In this document: positions 13,301 through 25,717 of the stretch, piece after piece | Numbering within the stretch: position 1 is the stretch's first letter | How the letters are laid out: the number at the start of each line of letters is the position of its first letter | Origin: Pleurotus djamor | Taxonomy: Eukaryota; Basidiomycota; Agaricomycetes; Agaricales; Pleurotaceae | DNA: 64,000 nt | Assembly: GCA_029747585.1 (NCBI GenBank) | Contig: JAPEVF010000033.1 | Span: 105,833 to 169,832 of the forward strand | Direction: 5' to 3' | Notes under the pieces: generated by a model | Database searches by the model: none | Seen by the model: only the letters and a program-made list of their open reading frames with translations | Told to the model about the DNA's origin: nothing | Position numbers and translations under genes: made by a program

Positions 13301-15253
13301 AGGAAGAGCGTGCGAAGGAGGCGTATATGCGCGCACTCCGCTCTGTCATGGCGTACTTGAGGGACATGAACGACCTCGGACGATCTCAGCAACCACAAAA
13401 TCCCCTCAGTATCTACGGTGGTCCTTCTGAGGAAGCTATATCGGCAGCTCGTTCACGGCGTCCAACTATCTCTGAGGGCTCTCGGGAGGCCTCGGTTGTA
13501 TCAATTTCAGGTAGCGATCTACCCAGTCAACTTCGCTCAGCCGAGTCCATCGCTGGCTTGCGCAGTGGTACTGCATCGCAGACTCTGAGTGTCGCTACCG
13601 ATAGCAGCGCTGGCTCGTCTGATGAACGGAAGTACAAAGACGACAAGGGAAAGCGGGCTATGATTATCCGTGAGATCGTCGCGTAAGGTTTCTTCCTGAT
13701 GCTCCATGAAAGTCCATCTGACAAACTGTTCATAGTACGGAACGCTCCTACGTCAAAGGACTTGAAGGACTGATGGAGATTTATATCAAGCCTGCTTCTC
13801 TTCCGGCGAACTTGATCTCCAGTGTTGGTTCATCCAAAGAGACAGTCGTCCCTTTGGCCGAGCGCAAAGTGGTGTTCAACGGGATTGATGCTCTGCATTC
13901 TTTCCATAAAGACAGTTTCCTTCCGTCGTTGGAAGCGGCAGCAGAGCCTATCATGCGGTCCGCAGCTGAACTGCAAACGTTGGACGCCGATGGTCAGCTG
14001 ACGATAAATGTCGCGAAGTCTGTCGGTAATATGTTCCTTAAGCACGCAGCGTTCATGAAGATGTACTCAAGTTACATCAAGTAAGTTGTCTCTTTCACTT
14101 GTTTTCGTGCATTGTATTGAGCCTTTCTTAGCAACTTTGACAACTCTGTTCAACGCGTCAAACACTGGACATCAAGTCGTAATCCAACGACGGCCAGTCC
14201 TGGAAATACATTGTCGCCATCTTCGAGTGTGGTTCAGCTGGCTGCTCTTGGGGCAGCTATGGCTATCACCAATCCCAGTGCAACTGATGGTTCCTCTTTG
14301 GCCGTTCCAAGTCTGACAACAAGTCAACGAAAACGCATACGCTCATACCTTAAGCGTTGCCGTGCTCATCCCCAACACTCTCAACTCAATCTCGAGGGCT
14401 ATCTTCTTCTCCCTGTTCAACGCATTCCACGATATCGATTGCTGGTGCGTTTTCACCTGTTTATCATTCTCTCCAGACTGACGTATTCCGCCCAATAGCT
14501 TGAAGAATTGCTTCGCAGCACACCGCCTTCCATAGATTATCTCGATGATCCTCTTGAGCGTGCCCTCGCCGAGATCTCGTCATTGGCAAACAATATGAAC
14601 GAAGGCAAACGAGAGGCCGAGTCCCGTCGCAAACTTGTTCAATGGCAAAGTCGAATTCGTGGTAAATTCCCAAGCCCCCTCGTACAACCACATCGGTCAG
14701 TGCATTTCTCGCTCTCTTCACACGCATATATGTATCTTATCATACGTCACCTAGGCGTCTCATCATGGATGGCAAGTTGCTCCTCACCAGAGTGGTCCGC
14801 AAGACAGCTGTCGACTTTGAAGCGATTAATGCCCAAGGCGACGCTACGTCTGTCAAAGTTGACTGTCTGGCACCTGAGCTCACTCCTCGACCGTTGGTTG
14901 GCATACTGTGCAATGATCTCCTGGTCCTGTGTCGAGATCCTTCAGAGGGCCAAGATCCTATGTGTCATGTTGACCTTTGGGCTGTACTACGGATGCAGAC
15001 ACTACCCCAACCAGCCAGTATCGTCCATGGAAATGGTATGCATTGCATCTCACCCTATGAAGCATCCTGTTCTAACTTTATACCCAGTTCTTCGTCTTGT
15101 CGATAACAAGGCCATTCTTTACTTTGATGCACCTTCGCCGTCAGACGCCCTGAACTGGTATCGAGGTACGTCTGATATATTTGGCGTGAAAGCATTTGCC
15201 TGACCCCACTGTTCGCAGCTATCAATCTTCATATTCCAGCCTCTAAGTCATGA
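10377..15253 (+). CDS. leucine-rich-repeat Rho guanine-nucleotide exchange factor (LRR-DH-PH)
   Basis: Predicted activator of Rho-family GTPases. I place the start at ATG 10377 (MAPSSSLALDRDS); an intron to about 10466 leads into RRAQRSPS and PPTPISP. A Ser-rich, acidic region follows, then leucine-rich repeats (about 11550-11900) with LEELNIASNPLRVLP and LQTLCVDGNPFQGPW. A long disordered stretch leads to the DH domain: RAMIIREIVA, spliced to TERSYVKGLEGLMEIYIKP, then LEGYLLLPVQRIPRYRLLLE, the conserved DH helix. A PH-like region begins MDGKLLLTRVV and ends LNWYRAINLHIPASKS at 15253. About 1500 residues with at least six introns. Membrane recruitment through PH and protein contacts through LRR are inferred from the domains. 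Confidence 0.85.
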
Positions 15254-15701
15254 TTCGTCCCATCGAGTCCTTTCCTTTCGATCCTTCACTTGTTGCATTC
15301 TACCATATTTGCATAGCCATGATATAGGGTTATTTTTTCATTAGTACCGCGATTACCGCATTCCATTCCTTCAGCGTTTTTATGCACGTTCCGACCTCAT
15401 GCAATCATTTGTACTTAGCTCATTCATCCACAGCACTTCATAAGCATTTTAGAAAGGTTTTTTATTTGTTCCATAATAAATATAATGTAAACCATCAACT
15501 CTCGGGCTCCTTGCTTTACAGGGTACATATTACACGGTTGCAGTTGGTTTGTTGTTGAACATCTCCATAATATCACACTGCTCAGTGGAGCTCGGTGGAG
15601 ATGGTTGTCTCCGCATGCAAAGGTGGAGTAAATCCTTGGTAATATGAATGAGTTTCTAGGATGCAACCTGACACTTGCATATACGACTCACTGATTGGGT
15701 A
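15254..15701. other. convergent intergenic region
   Basis: 3' flanks of the RhoGEF and seven-helix genes. AT-rich between 15290 and 15480; no gene seen. Confidence 0.5.
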
Positions 15702-16929
15702 CTAAAGATGAGGAAAGCAAAAACGGGGGCTGTTGAGGGGCAGATTTAGCTTCGAAGCGTCTCTCGTAGTCACGAGCGTACTGAGTGCGATGATTATGTT
15801 GGGTATAGCTCGCGTGATGGTCGAGAGATAGAAGGGAGCGACGCTATCACGAACTCAAGATCAGCCCTGGTCTGTCAATTCCTTCTGCAGTTGTATGGAC
15901 GCACACTATTGAGAGGGTAGAGAATAGTGTGAAGATGCCGATGCGCAAAGCAGACTTGGCGATGTCTTTTGTGTGGGTATCAAGGCTTTTTAGTGTCCTC
16001 CAGTTACGGTATAACATGTAAGCAATATAAACTGACGAAGGTTAAGACGGCGTTTCAAGAAAAGGTAAATGATGAGCCGGACACACTTTCGAAGAGAAGT
16101 ACTGTTCCCATGATGATGGCGACGAGGATGGTAGAAACTTGGCCTGGAAGTCCGATCTTTATCTTGCAATAGACAGTTTTCTTCGCCCGGTTGACGCTTT
16201 CCGGCCAGTGCTTGGATACCTATCGGAGCATGAAGCTTCTGAAAGGAAGGATAGCTAGAGGAAGAGCTTACCAACAGCGCAGCCGTGAGTACGACCAGAG
16301 CTATCGCATAGGGTACTGCTAGCAGCTAGAATAGACGAGCAAAGTGAGCTCTCGAGGAAGAACTATGACTGGGAGAGCAGCTTGTACCAAAAAGGTGATG
16401 AGGCCAATGCGTTTACGACGAGTACTTGAAGTCGCGCAGACAGGTACATCGCCCGCACTTAACCAGACCTAAAAACGATGTTATGGACGCCAATTTTGGA
16501 GGCGTAATCGAGTGAATCCTACCTGTATAACAAGAGAAAGGGTTGTACAAGCGGTCCTAATGTTGAAGTAAGCTTCAATTTGGCCTCAAACATCACCACA
16601 GACTCACAATGTAGGTGATGCGTATATAAGACTAGCTTGAGTGACGCAAAGAGTATGGTTGGGCCGACGTTCGAATGCTTGACCAGCAAGGACGAGAAGA
16701 AGATACGATACGCAGGATATTATCCAGCTGATGCAGAAACTGTACCAAGTTAAGTCCCTGTGGATCCTTTTGGACAAGGCAGCGGTTGCAAGTAGAATCA
16801 GCAGGCCCAGAGCACCCGTCGCTTGCAGGGCAATGAACGCATTGATAAGACTCTGGGCACGTTCATTCGCTGTGTGATATGTAATAGGCTTAGAAATGCC
16901 GTGGTTTTAGCGAACTCGGGCTCACTCAT
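15702..16929 (-). CDS. seven-helix, GPCR-like membrane protein of basidiomycete type
   Basis: Integral membrane protein with about seven hydrophobic helices in a layout seen in mushroom GPCR-like families. Spliced by eye into at least six exons. Pieces include SLINAFIALQATGALGLLIL, then WYSFCISWIISCVSYLLLVL, FERRPNHTLCVTQASLIYAS, TACTTLSLVIQVWLSAG, LLAVPYAIALVVLTAALL, STILVAIIMGTVLLFESVSG, SALRIGIFTLFSTLSIV and the final exon APFYLSTITRAIPNIIIALS, with stop TAG at 15702. Introns are 45-60 bp. ATG at 16929 (MSEPEFAKTTAFLSLLHIT) reads into helix 1 only after a one-base shift near 16875, so either a small intron was missed or the assembly has an indel. Ligand unknown. Confidence 0.7.
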
Positions 16930-17379
16930 AAGTCAACCAAAACTCCGTCCGAGCTCAATCAGACTCTCAGCCAACCTGTGGCCGTCGAAACGCTGGAAGG
17001 ACGAGGGAGACCAGCCTCGGTGACTCTTTTGCTGGTTCGGGGGTGACAGCTGCCAGTGGCGATTGGCTTCAAGAAGGGAAGAGAGCGGGTTCCCTCGTTC
17101 ACTGTCCCATACTAGCCGCATCAACCTTTTTGTCAGTTGCAACAGCTGCTTCTACGCGCTTCGCGTTGCCGGTAACGTCTGATCCGGGGCACTAACGTTT
17201 TAGCGACGGTTTGATTAATGCATCAGATGAAACGAATTAGTGTAGGTTGGGGTCATGAGAAGAAATGTATTCCGCAAGCCGCCCAAAAACAAACGCTGAT
17301 ACAGTATTATAAACGATAGTGCCTTCAATTAGAAATGCGAAATATATCATAGGACATCGCCCCAAGCTCCAAGTCCCGT
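16930..17379. other. intergenic region
   Basis: Upstream of the seven-helix gene and downstream of the permease. No gene seen. Confidence 0.5.
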
Positions 17380-19693
17380 TTACATCTACATGAAGTTAGT
17401 TAAGATGCTGGTGGCATTGGAAAGCGAATACTTACCAGCCAAGCCCAGAACGCTTCCCACTTGTTCTTTGGTGGGGGTTCATCGTAGCTGGGATCGTTGA
17501 CCGTCAGTCCCAAAGTCATAAGTGTTGGTTTGTGCACTTACGTGTCCGCTTCTATCTCTGCGATGTTGGTGATGAAGTCCATTTCATGAGGTCTCTTGTA
17601 CGGTTCACGGTACCAGAATTTGGCACCGATATAGAGGACAGGGAACAACATAAGAGGGAAATAATTGGTGACAAAGGTCGCCTGATCCCATTGACCTCTT
17701 AGGAAGACTCGCCATCCACTGAACTATTAGGCGGTGAGCAACAGACTACCAACACAATTGAGATTTGAGAATGGGACTCACAAAGCAGATCACAAGACAG
17801 AAGACAAGCGCATACCAAGCCGCAAACGGTTGTAATTTTGAAGCATACGGTAGTTGACTTCGATCGAATCTTTGTGCTTTCATGCCAGCGTAGAAACGCA
17901 GGTAGGTGACACAGATACCAAACCAGGTCATGAGGCCTGCGACAGCAGTCATATTGGCAAACCATCCGAAGACTTTACCCGAGCCTGCGTTGATTCCCAT
18001 GTACGCCAAAGCTGAGAAAAGGGCGCAGAATATGACGGAAACGTAAGGGAGACCGGTCTTAGAGGTTCCTACAGCCGAAGTATTATGAGATCAAGCTAGA
18101 AACATGCGAAGGGGTAGCACTCACTGAGGAAGATTTGGGGAGCATTCTTAGAAACAGCCAAACCATCTGCGTATTTTATCAGTCACGACCGGAAACCGCA
18201 AGGCAAAATTTCCTACACAGAGCGCGAGAGCTTGTGTACAAGTCACTCGAAGCAGCAGACCAAGCGGATGTCAAGAGACAAGCATTGATAATCTAGAGAA
18301 GTTTAGTTTCACGAAGACATGAATAAATATGAGCAACTTACGTGAGGTAAGACTTTGATGCCCGCGTTCTGGATGGCAATAACGAATGGGGAGGAAGCAG
18401 CATCTCCTCCTCCCAAGTCGAGGCCATCGGAGTTGGATGGGACAAGAAGTCCAATGATGATGGTACCTTAACGGCACAATTAGTGCTATTCAGATGTTTG
18501 GCGAAACTGACATACCTCCAATATAGAACAGAAGAATACGGATGTAAACACGTCTGATAGCCTTGGGCAAGTTTCTTCGAGGATTTTTCGCTTCACCGGC
18601 TGCAATCTATTGACTATTAGTAGCAGTCGACTTTATTGGCCTATGACACTTACGGCGACAATCTCAGTGCCAATGAAAGAGAAGGCAGCTTGGGTCATGA
18701 CAGCCCACCATCCCAAGAATTGTCCTTTGGAGCCAGCAATGCCTTCGAATTGAACGAATGGCCCTGGATTCTTCCAATAGCGGAAACCAATACGGTCATG
18801 GTTGGGACCACCTACCAAAAGTGTAAGGGCACTGGAAGCCAAGCTAAAGGGTTCAACTTACCACCAAGGTCGAGGACAATGCCAAGGATGATCAAGCCAG
18901 TGATCGTGATCACTTTGATCGAACTATTCGTTGAAGTGAGAAGTACATTCAAGAAGGAAAAGACGGGAGCTTACGCAAAAATGAATTCACACTCTCCATA
19001 AACGCCTTCAAGGGCGTTAGCGGACGGCCATTGGCATCATGCAGTACGTCCAAGACTCACCAGCTCCCAGCATATTTATAACCACCGTAACAACTAAGCA
19101 TATAGTGATCCACGCAGCGGGATTGATCTCTTTATTCCAGTAGCCAATGAGCACGGCTGCAGCGCTCAATTCCGCTGGCAAGATGATTGTCCAATTGTAC
19201 CAATAGTTCCAACCCATCGTAAAGGAAAGCGCCGGGTCGACGAAGCGTTCTGCCAACTTGATGTGGCCACCAGGTATCGGAAGATAGGCAATCATTTCAC
19301 CGAGCGAGATCATCACGGAGTAGCAAATCGAGCCGACAGCCATGTACCCCAGGAGTAGACCTATAAACGCAAGGAATGAACACAAATCCATCAGAATGTA
19401 CGCACATGGTCACCTACCAATGGGACCACCGTTTCGAAGAGCTCCAGCTGTACCCAAGAAGAGACCCGTACCAATGACACCTGTACTCACGGTGAGGAAC
19501 CCATGTCCCGATGAGAAATGAATGAAGACGCACCACCAATACTTATCATGGCAATATGCCTGTTCTTCAGCTGCCGGACGAGAGCCTTCTCCTTCCCAGC
19601 ACTCTGCAAGGACTCCGCCTCCGACTGTGAACCCGCGAGAGAGCCCCGACGGTCATCATGCATCTTTTTCTCGTCCTGAGGGAACGAAGCCAT
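17380..19693 (-). CDS. amino-acid permease (yeast amino-acid transporter family)
   Basis: Proton-coupled plasma-membrane amino-acid uptake carrier with 12 predicted helices (APC superfamily, YAT family). ATG at 19693 gives MASFPQDEKKMHDDRRG; the cytosolic N-tail runs to LKNRHIAMISIGG, then GTGLFLGTAGALRNGGPIG, the TM1 substrate-loop signature. MISLGEMIAYLPIPGG is TM3 and FVDPALSFTMGWNYWYNW the conserved APC box. Later exons give GWWAVMTQAAFSFIGTEIVA and EAKNPRRNLPKAIRRVY. The last codons are split, WL|M then TAA at 17380. About ten short introns. Substrate range cannot be read from sequence; general or GABA-type permeases are closest. Confidence 0.9.
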
Positions 19694-20290
19694 CGTTAGG
19701 TCGGTGTGAACGCAACGATGGAGGGAGGATAAGTCCAGGAACCTGAGGAGGCACTAGACGCATGATTAGCCACACTTGACGGCTTTATACAGGAAAAATG
19801 GCCATCAGCCAGGTGGGGTTCGATGGGATCGGTTGGGTAAGATTTCACAAACTCAAGATAAGTCAGAGCCAAATCCAATCGCGTAGTTGACGGGATCTTT
19901 GATGGGGATGTCACAGAAATCCTAACGTCGCTTCGACCTCATGCGCCGTGTCCAGACGATGAGCGGTAACCAGACATGTTTAGAGGATGAGAAAATGACA
20001 TTGTGGTTGGAAATCAAGACCAAAATCGACCTCCAAGACCAGCCAAGACCACGCTCGACTGTGAAAGCACGTGATCCTTGCAAGATTACCATGTTTAATT
20101 TTAGAACGGGCTCCATATTGGCTCCATATCGCATGGGAGCNTTTTTTTCTCTGAATCAAACGAGGCGCACGACACCCTGGATGCTGCGATAGCTGAACTG
20201 CATAAATTAGGGTGGTCATATATACTTAGATACGCTATCAAAGCGATATACAACTGCGTGGCACTGGCAAAAGGCTCCAATGAGGAACCA
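19694..20290. other. intergenic region upstream of the permease
   Basis: About 600 bp between the permease start and the stop of the pseudokinase gene. No gene or clear box recognised. Confidence 0.45.
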
Positions 20291-22978
20291 TCACTCATGC
20301 AGCCCGAAAAGATTGACCAACAGTCCCTTTAGCGAACGGGTGAAAGGTGGGTGTTTGGTGGATAACTGCGGAGAGTCCGGGTCAAAGTTCACCGACCCCT
20401 CATGCTCCCCAGGTGAAATCCCCATTTTACTTGGACCATCCAGCGGCACTTTGGGGTCGTCACAGGGAAGAGCAACGCCGGCGTCTGGACTCGAATTCGA
20501 AGCTAGTGTTGACTGCGCCGAAAGACTATCTGACTTGTGGATGTCAAGATGGAGCGGATGTTCAACGTCGCTGACCCCCGAAGCATCCACGGGTGCCTCA
20601 GAAAGCGTCCTGTCTTGGCACTCTGAGCCGATGTCCTCGTCTATGCTAGCGAGAGGTACTGGATGACCACTGAGGAAGTTATCGTCCGAGTCTTGTGCGT
20701 CAATCAACATGTCTAGGTCATCCTCTAACTCCTCGTCTAACTCCCTTGAGCCGTCGTTAATTCGGTCCACTTCCTCAATTGTAAGTATCCCATGTGAAGC
20801 AAGAAGATCTGGTTCCTCTTCATCATCAGAGAGCTCGGCTATGCGGCTCATTTCTAACGATCGGATACTTGGGGGATTATGCTTTTTAAGGATGCTCCGT
20901 CCTATCTGAGTGCTAGAGGAAGCTGAGCTTGAAGGCAAAGCACCGTCTGACCACTTCAACACCTTTGGAACCTTGCGCGGTTGAGTATCAGCAAGAGCAT
21001 CTGAATCATCGCCCCGTTTCCTCTTCCCAATGTTATTGTCGCTAGACGACGGCAGTTCTCCATTGAGATTTTCGATATCAACAGACAACTGGGGAAGTGG
21101 TGGCCTGGTATCTGAGATCGAGCTACGGCAATGCCCTGGCCTAAAGCGGGGGACGCCGCGCTTCACGGCCAATGCGACCAGCTGTGAGTAATTGTTATGC
21201 CCTCTTGATCGTCCGTAGGGGTCATCTACCCATGGGCGACCGACGGGGGAGAGGGGTTCCGGAGACCGTGGCGGCACATGGGGTAGCGGAGGCATGGCGG
21301 CTCCGGAAACGAGCAAGAGTGGATCTGGAGAAGGCGTTGCGGGTGAGGGAGGTGAGGGGTTTAACGGAAGATGAGGAATGACTAATGAAGACGGCGGTAA
21401 GCGAGGTTTGGAGCATTCAATGGGGCGGAGCGGTCGTGTTATAGGTTTCTCATATAGAGGCTGAGGCCGCTTCCCTCTACGCGGGCGTTTCTGGGACGCC
21501 GACGAGAGAGTACTGTGCGTAGGCGCATCCTTCCGTTTGCGACTCAAGAGAGTCCGCGGAGCTCTGTCCCGCAGGAAATAATGTGGATGAGAATTTTCAT
21601 CCTCGGTTGTTTGTGAACTCGGTATCCCGTCAGCTTCAGCACTAGGCGGCGGGGGAGGGGTGTTGTGAGTTCGATCGTCACTAGATGGGTGGGTTTTCAT
21701 CAATCCATCAACGATGTGGAAGAACCGGCGCAGGGCATCGTAAAGCTGGGTCGAGGTTGTCCCTGGCATTACGAATCTCCTGGGGGGTGATGAAGAAGAA
21801 ATCGTGATGAAAGAGTACGGTGGAGGCGAGTCGGAAGCCTGTTCGGAAGTAGCGGGGTCAGCATAGTTGATTCGTCTCTTGACGCTGTCCATCTCAGCTG
21901 ACAATTCTTCCGGTGTAGCCTTCAATACCCCCAAGGTCTCGTTGGATTCAAGGGCCTTGCTCGCACGGAAGCCAACGATGGTCACCCTGGCGTCGCCACC
22001 AACGAGCATGTGTCGAAGCTCAGCGCGGCCGTGAAGCACTCCACGATCATGCAACTTTTGAAACGCCTCTACGCATCGTTGTTTCAAGACATGCGGCATA
22101 TCCGGCGAAGCTTCTATCCAAAAGACGGGATGAGGCGGTTCCGTAGCTATCTTGAACTTGGCAGCGGAGGTGGACACTCCTATGACGGAAGGTACGATGT
22201 TTCCTTGTAATGGTTTAAGTTGACATTTATACAGTGCGAGCTACAGATGAACATGGTAAGTCTATCACGAAACGACCGAGATGGCCAAAAGAGGCATACA
22301 TCGCACAGGAAGGAAGTCGAGTCTTTGGGGTAACTGACGGCAAGGTTAACAAAGGGAACAAAGGGAATGCTAGAGCACTCACGAATGGCAAATGTATTGT
22401 ACCTTACGAGCCGCGATGGACGCTTGGTTGAATGTTATTGAGGATGCTTTGCCGCTATGCAGCGAGGCCGCTTCGACAACGTCCTCAAAGGGTTTCTCAG
22501 CAGCCCATTCCCACTTTCCATGAGGCGTGTAGATGCTTTTTGAAAGAACACTAGGCAAGTAGCCGGGTGGGTGGTCTACTGGAGGTACATCGTCGTCTGG
22601 AGGGCTCCCAGTGTGACTTTCTTCGTCATCCAGCGGGCATCCAGCACGGGTGTCCTCGAAGGGAAGATATTCGGAAGTCGAAGGGTCGCAAGAGGGAGAC
22701 TGGCACGGCTCCGAAGGCTGAGAGGGGGTAAACGGGGCCGTGAGGATCCTGAAGAAAGCCGACGAGTGATCTACACATGTAATGAAATCTGGCGGAGTGA
22801 GCACGTCCTCGCTGATGCGGGAGGTGCTGGGCGCGGGCTCATTATGGGAAGGCCCTGGCTGAGTGCAATCTTGCAGCGAGGTGTCCTGAAAAGAATCTGG
22901 GGACGGCATGAGGAATGGGAGAAGAATTTGAGACAAGAGTGCATTCAAGTGATATGGGAGGAGTTGAAAACGAGGCAT
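20291..22978 (-). CDS. kinase-fold protein with altered catalytic residues, long disordered tail
   Basis: Two main exons. Exon 1 (ATG about 22978) is Pro/Ser-rich and ends HGKWEWAAEKPFEDVVEAAS ... SIAARK. An intron with acceptor CTGTAG near 22245 joins LALYKCQLKPLQGNIVPSVI, the beta4-beta5 region of a small kinase-fold domain. This is followed by FWIEASPDMPHVLKQRC, VEAFQKLHDRGVLHGRAELR, HMLV and VTIVGFRASKAL. The family usually has HGD...RHML and (I/V)DF here; this copy has HGR and VGF, so both aspartates are replaced. A tail of roughly 500 residues follows: basic NLS-like patches (RKRKDAPTHS, QKRPRRGKRPQP), proline runs and acidic stretches (SDDEEEPDLL). It is probably a nuclear pseudokinase-type scaffold; the function is inferred only. 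Confidence 0.7.
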
Positions 22979-23249
22979 CACAGCAAGACGTGATACAGCA
23001 AGGATATGAGGGAGTCAGAGCGCACCCTCGAGGACGTGAGGCTGCCATGCTGGAATCGTTCGTTTTCAAGGTGTTTTGGGCGCCTTCCGCACTAATCGAT
23101 ACACAAGAACACCGTCGTCAGGGGCTTCCTATAAGGAGGGTCTTTGTTCCCTCATCGTACACGTACAAGCACGCAGATTCCTATTTTAATATCCGAGGCC
23201 AGTTATAGGGTATCAGGAAATACACAGTCCATGTACAGCACTTCGTTTG

Positions 23250-25086
23250 TCAAAAGGGCAGCCAGCCTCTGACAGTTTGCGCCCAGGTCTTCGGTTCGTC
23301 GTCTGCGATGGGGTCAAACTTCTTGTCGGCTTCGGGATCATCGATCCATTCTTTCGCCTCCTCCGTCAGCAGTTCCTCTTCGAGGTACCCAAAGCCGCGG
23401 TGTATCTTGTGTTCCCTCAGCTCCACAGTGTACTTCTGGCCCTCGACTTCGACATCCTTCACCCACTTCCACCCATCACCAGCTTCATCGCGATGAGGCT
23501 TGAGCACGAATCCTTTCATCGAAGGAGGAAGGTAAGGCTCCCATGCATAGGGATCCTTGGGAGGACGCTTGTTCGCCATGAGACGCACTCGAACGCAAGG
23601 ATGGATGAACTCGTTGGTTATGTACGGTCGCGTCTTCGCCTCGTCACGATACTTCCCTAGGAAGTACTGACCGGGTGTCCGCACTCGGCTACCAGCGTAC
23701 TTGAAATGGCCAAGGAAGCTGTCATGTAGCCTCGAAAGACCCCAGTGCTGGTCTACCAATGGTTCGTTGTTCCTGTTGCGCAAGGGAACACGCTGGTCGA
23801 GTTCTCCGTCCTTAAACTCCGAGCTTGGTTCTTTGATCCAAACGCTCAGAGCCTTTCTATCGAAGGCCAGAGTTGGGGAGCACCTATCAATCATCCATGC
23901 GAGGGCGAGATCCGATATGTCTAGGTATCCACGCTCATAGCTACCCCCGATATCAGAGTGGACGCCAGGGAACCAACACTGCTGCAGAGTAGCATCACTG
24001 GACGCTTGCTCTTGGACGGGAGTCGGGTCGTAGAAGAGGGTTGGACTGAACGACATCCGATGCTCGTCTAGCGCAAGAGCTTGGAAAGCCGAATTCACGT
24101 AGGGGCGATCGAATTTACGTCGACCTAGAATGGTTTGTCAGTAAGATGGTCGTAATGAATCTATCAGACTTACGAGAAGAATGTCTGGGTATGCTCATAT
24201 CATGATAGGCAAAATACTCGTTCCAATTCTCCCGCACGCCAGTCCATCCAAGGTAACTCGATGCCCAAGTCTCGGGAATACCAAGACTACCCACTGTGTC
24301 CCACACACCAAGAATGCTGATAGTCACACCAGCAGGGTGAATCTTGTCATTGAGTATAGACTCGTGCTTCTTGAGCCAATCTCTCCAATACTTCCGACCT
24401 TCATCGTCCTCTCGACGCTTCTTGTACGCCTCGTAGATCACCGGGAGATAATCGACATATTGCTTTTTCAAGAGCCCAACCTGTAGACGTAATTGATGAT
24501 CGATGAGTGTCGGATAACGGATTGTCAAAATGAAAGACACGTACGTGACAAATAAATGACGAGATGGCTCTTGCGGTAAAAGCACCTCTGGAAAATCCAA
24601 AGATATATATTTCATCCAAGCTTTCAAAGTTATTGACGAAGAAATAGTACGCTTCGAGGACGTGGATATCCAACCCGTACCCGAACGCCTCTGTTCTCCC
24701 TGATTGAGCGGAACGAAGTCAAAAGAAAGACGCGTAGCTTACCAGCCGTTTTACCAGCGATAGCACCACTCAGACTCGCAGTGGTATCTGTACCAATCCC
24801 AGTCTGATAGAGCACGACTTGCTGCACCTCCTCGTCGTGTAGTCGGTTCTCCGCTTCGTTCGCAGGTATCTTCTCCGACACTTGCAGAGCGCGAGCGAAC
24901 CGAGCGACATTGGATGGAACAACTTGTTTTCCGTGCGAGTCCGCTTGTCCCGTACCATCACAACACACGATCAGCCGTTTCTTGGCGCACTGGACGAGGG
25001 AATCGCTAGAGAGTACGAAAATCAATCAGTAAGGAAAAGCAAAACATCACGGTACGAAGCTTGTGAGCAGGGACTTACGTCGTCAT
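23250..25086 (-). CDS. DUF2235 (Tle1-like) alpha/beta-hydrolase, copy A
   Basis: First gene, by coordinate, of a three-gene tandem array. DUF2235 proteins are serine hydrolases related to bacterial Tle1 phospholipases; fungal substrates are unknown. Order: KRLIVCCDGTGQADSHG (family N-terminal CDGT box), SNVARFARALQVSEKI, QQVVLYQTGIGTDTTASL, DEIYIFGFSRGAFTARA (GxSxG nucleophile), GVTISILGVWDTVGSLGIPE, FQALALDEHRMSF, then QQCWFPGVHSDIGGSYERGY with the catalytic Asp region. The C-terminus ends WAQTVRGWLPF. I choose ATG at 25086, giving an 8-nt first exon (ATGACGAC) before an intron ending CTCTAG. No signal peptide is visible, so a cytosolic location is likely. Confidence 0.88.
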
Positions 25087-25717
25087 ACTTGTGGGGATTT
25101 TTTGGCTGGTGAGTACCCTCTGGACTGGGTATTATACCGAAACATTGGCCAAGACATAAACCATTGACATGGCCGAGAGAACGTGACGAAGCTATGTTCC
25201 TTACGGAGAGACACACAGGACCGCACAGGTCAAACGTCGAACATGATAGGCAGAGAGCGTTTGGGCGCCGAATAAGCCCAGTGCGGGGTCAGGGCCATCT
25301 GTTCATAACTCGGGAAAGGATGAACACCGAAGATGTGAATGCCTCCGTTGAATACTATTGAGGGTGAGGTGTTGGGAATCTTTGGAGCAATTGGATAACA
25401 AAGAGCCAAATGAAAGTACTTCGCGTGGTTTCCGGAGTCTTGTTCGCGTCATCAGACCAAGATGAACACGGTCAGGGCTTACGACTAGCAATCGGCAGGA
25501 TTGAAGATACGTTCCAAACCCCATGAAGCGAAGCAGGTGCCAGTAGATCGGCGCACTTGATGCGCACCATTGTGAACTAGTTGGAAGAGCGTCATTGCTC
25601 GTGGATATTAAACCAGGATGTATGCTACAAATCTGGTATCAAAGGGAAGAGGCAACAGCGAATTACAGACAGGTATCCAAACGAAAGAATTTAGCTCAAG
25701 TTTCTCAAGAATCAAAG
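25087..25717. other. spacer between DUF2235 copies A and B
   Basis: 630 bp holding the copy A promoter, including a TATAAT-like minus-strand sequence near 25131, and the 3' flank of copy B. No gene seen. Confidence 0.5.
25224..25245 (-). promoter_or_regulatory. conserved upstream element of DUF2235 copy A
   Basis: Plus-strand text CACAGGTCAAACG followed by TCGAACATG, 138 bp upstream of the copy A start. Essentially the same block occurs upstream of copies B and C. It may be a duplicated regulatory site or simply duplicated promoter DNA. Confidence 0.5.
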
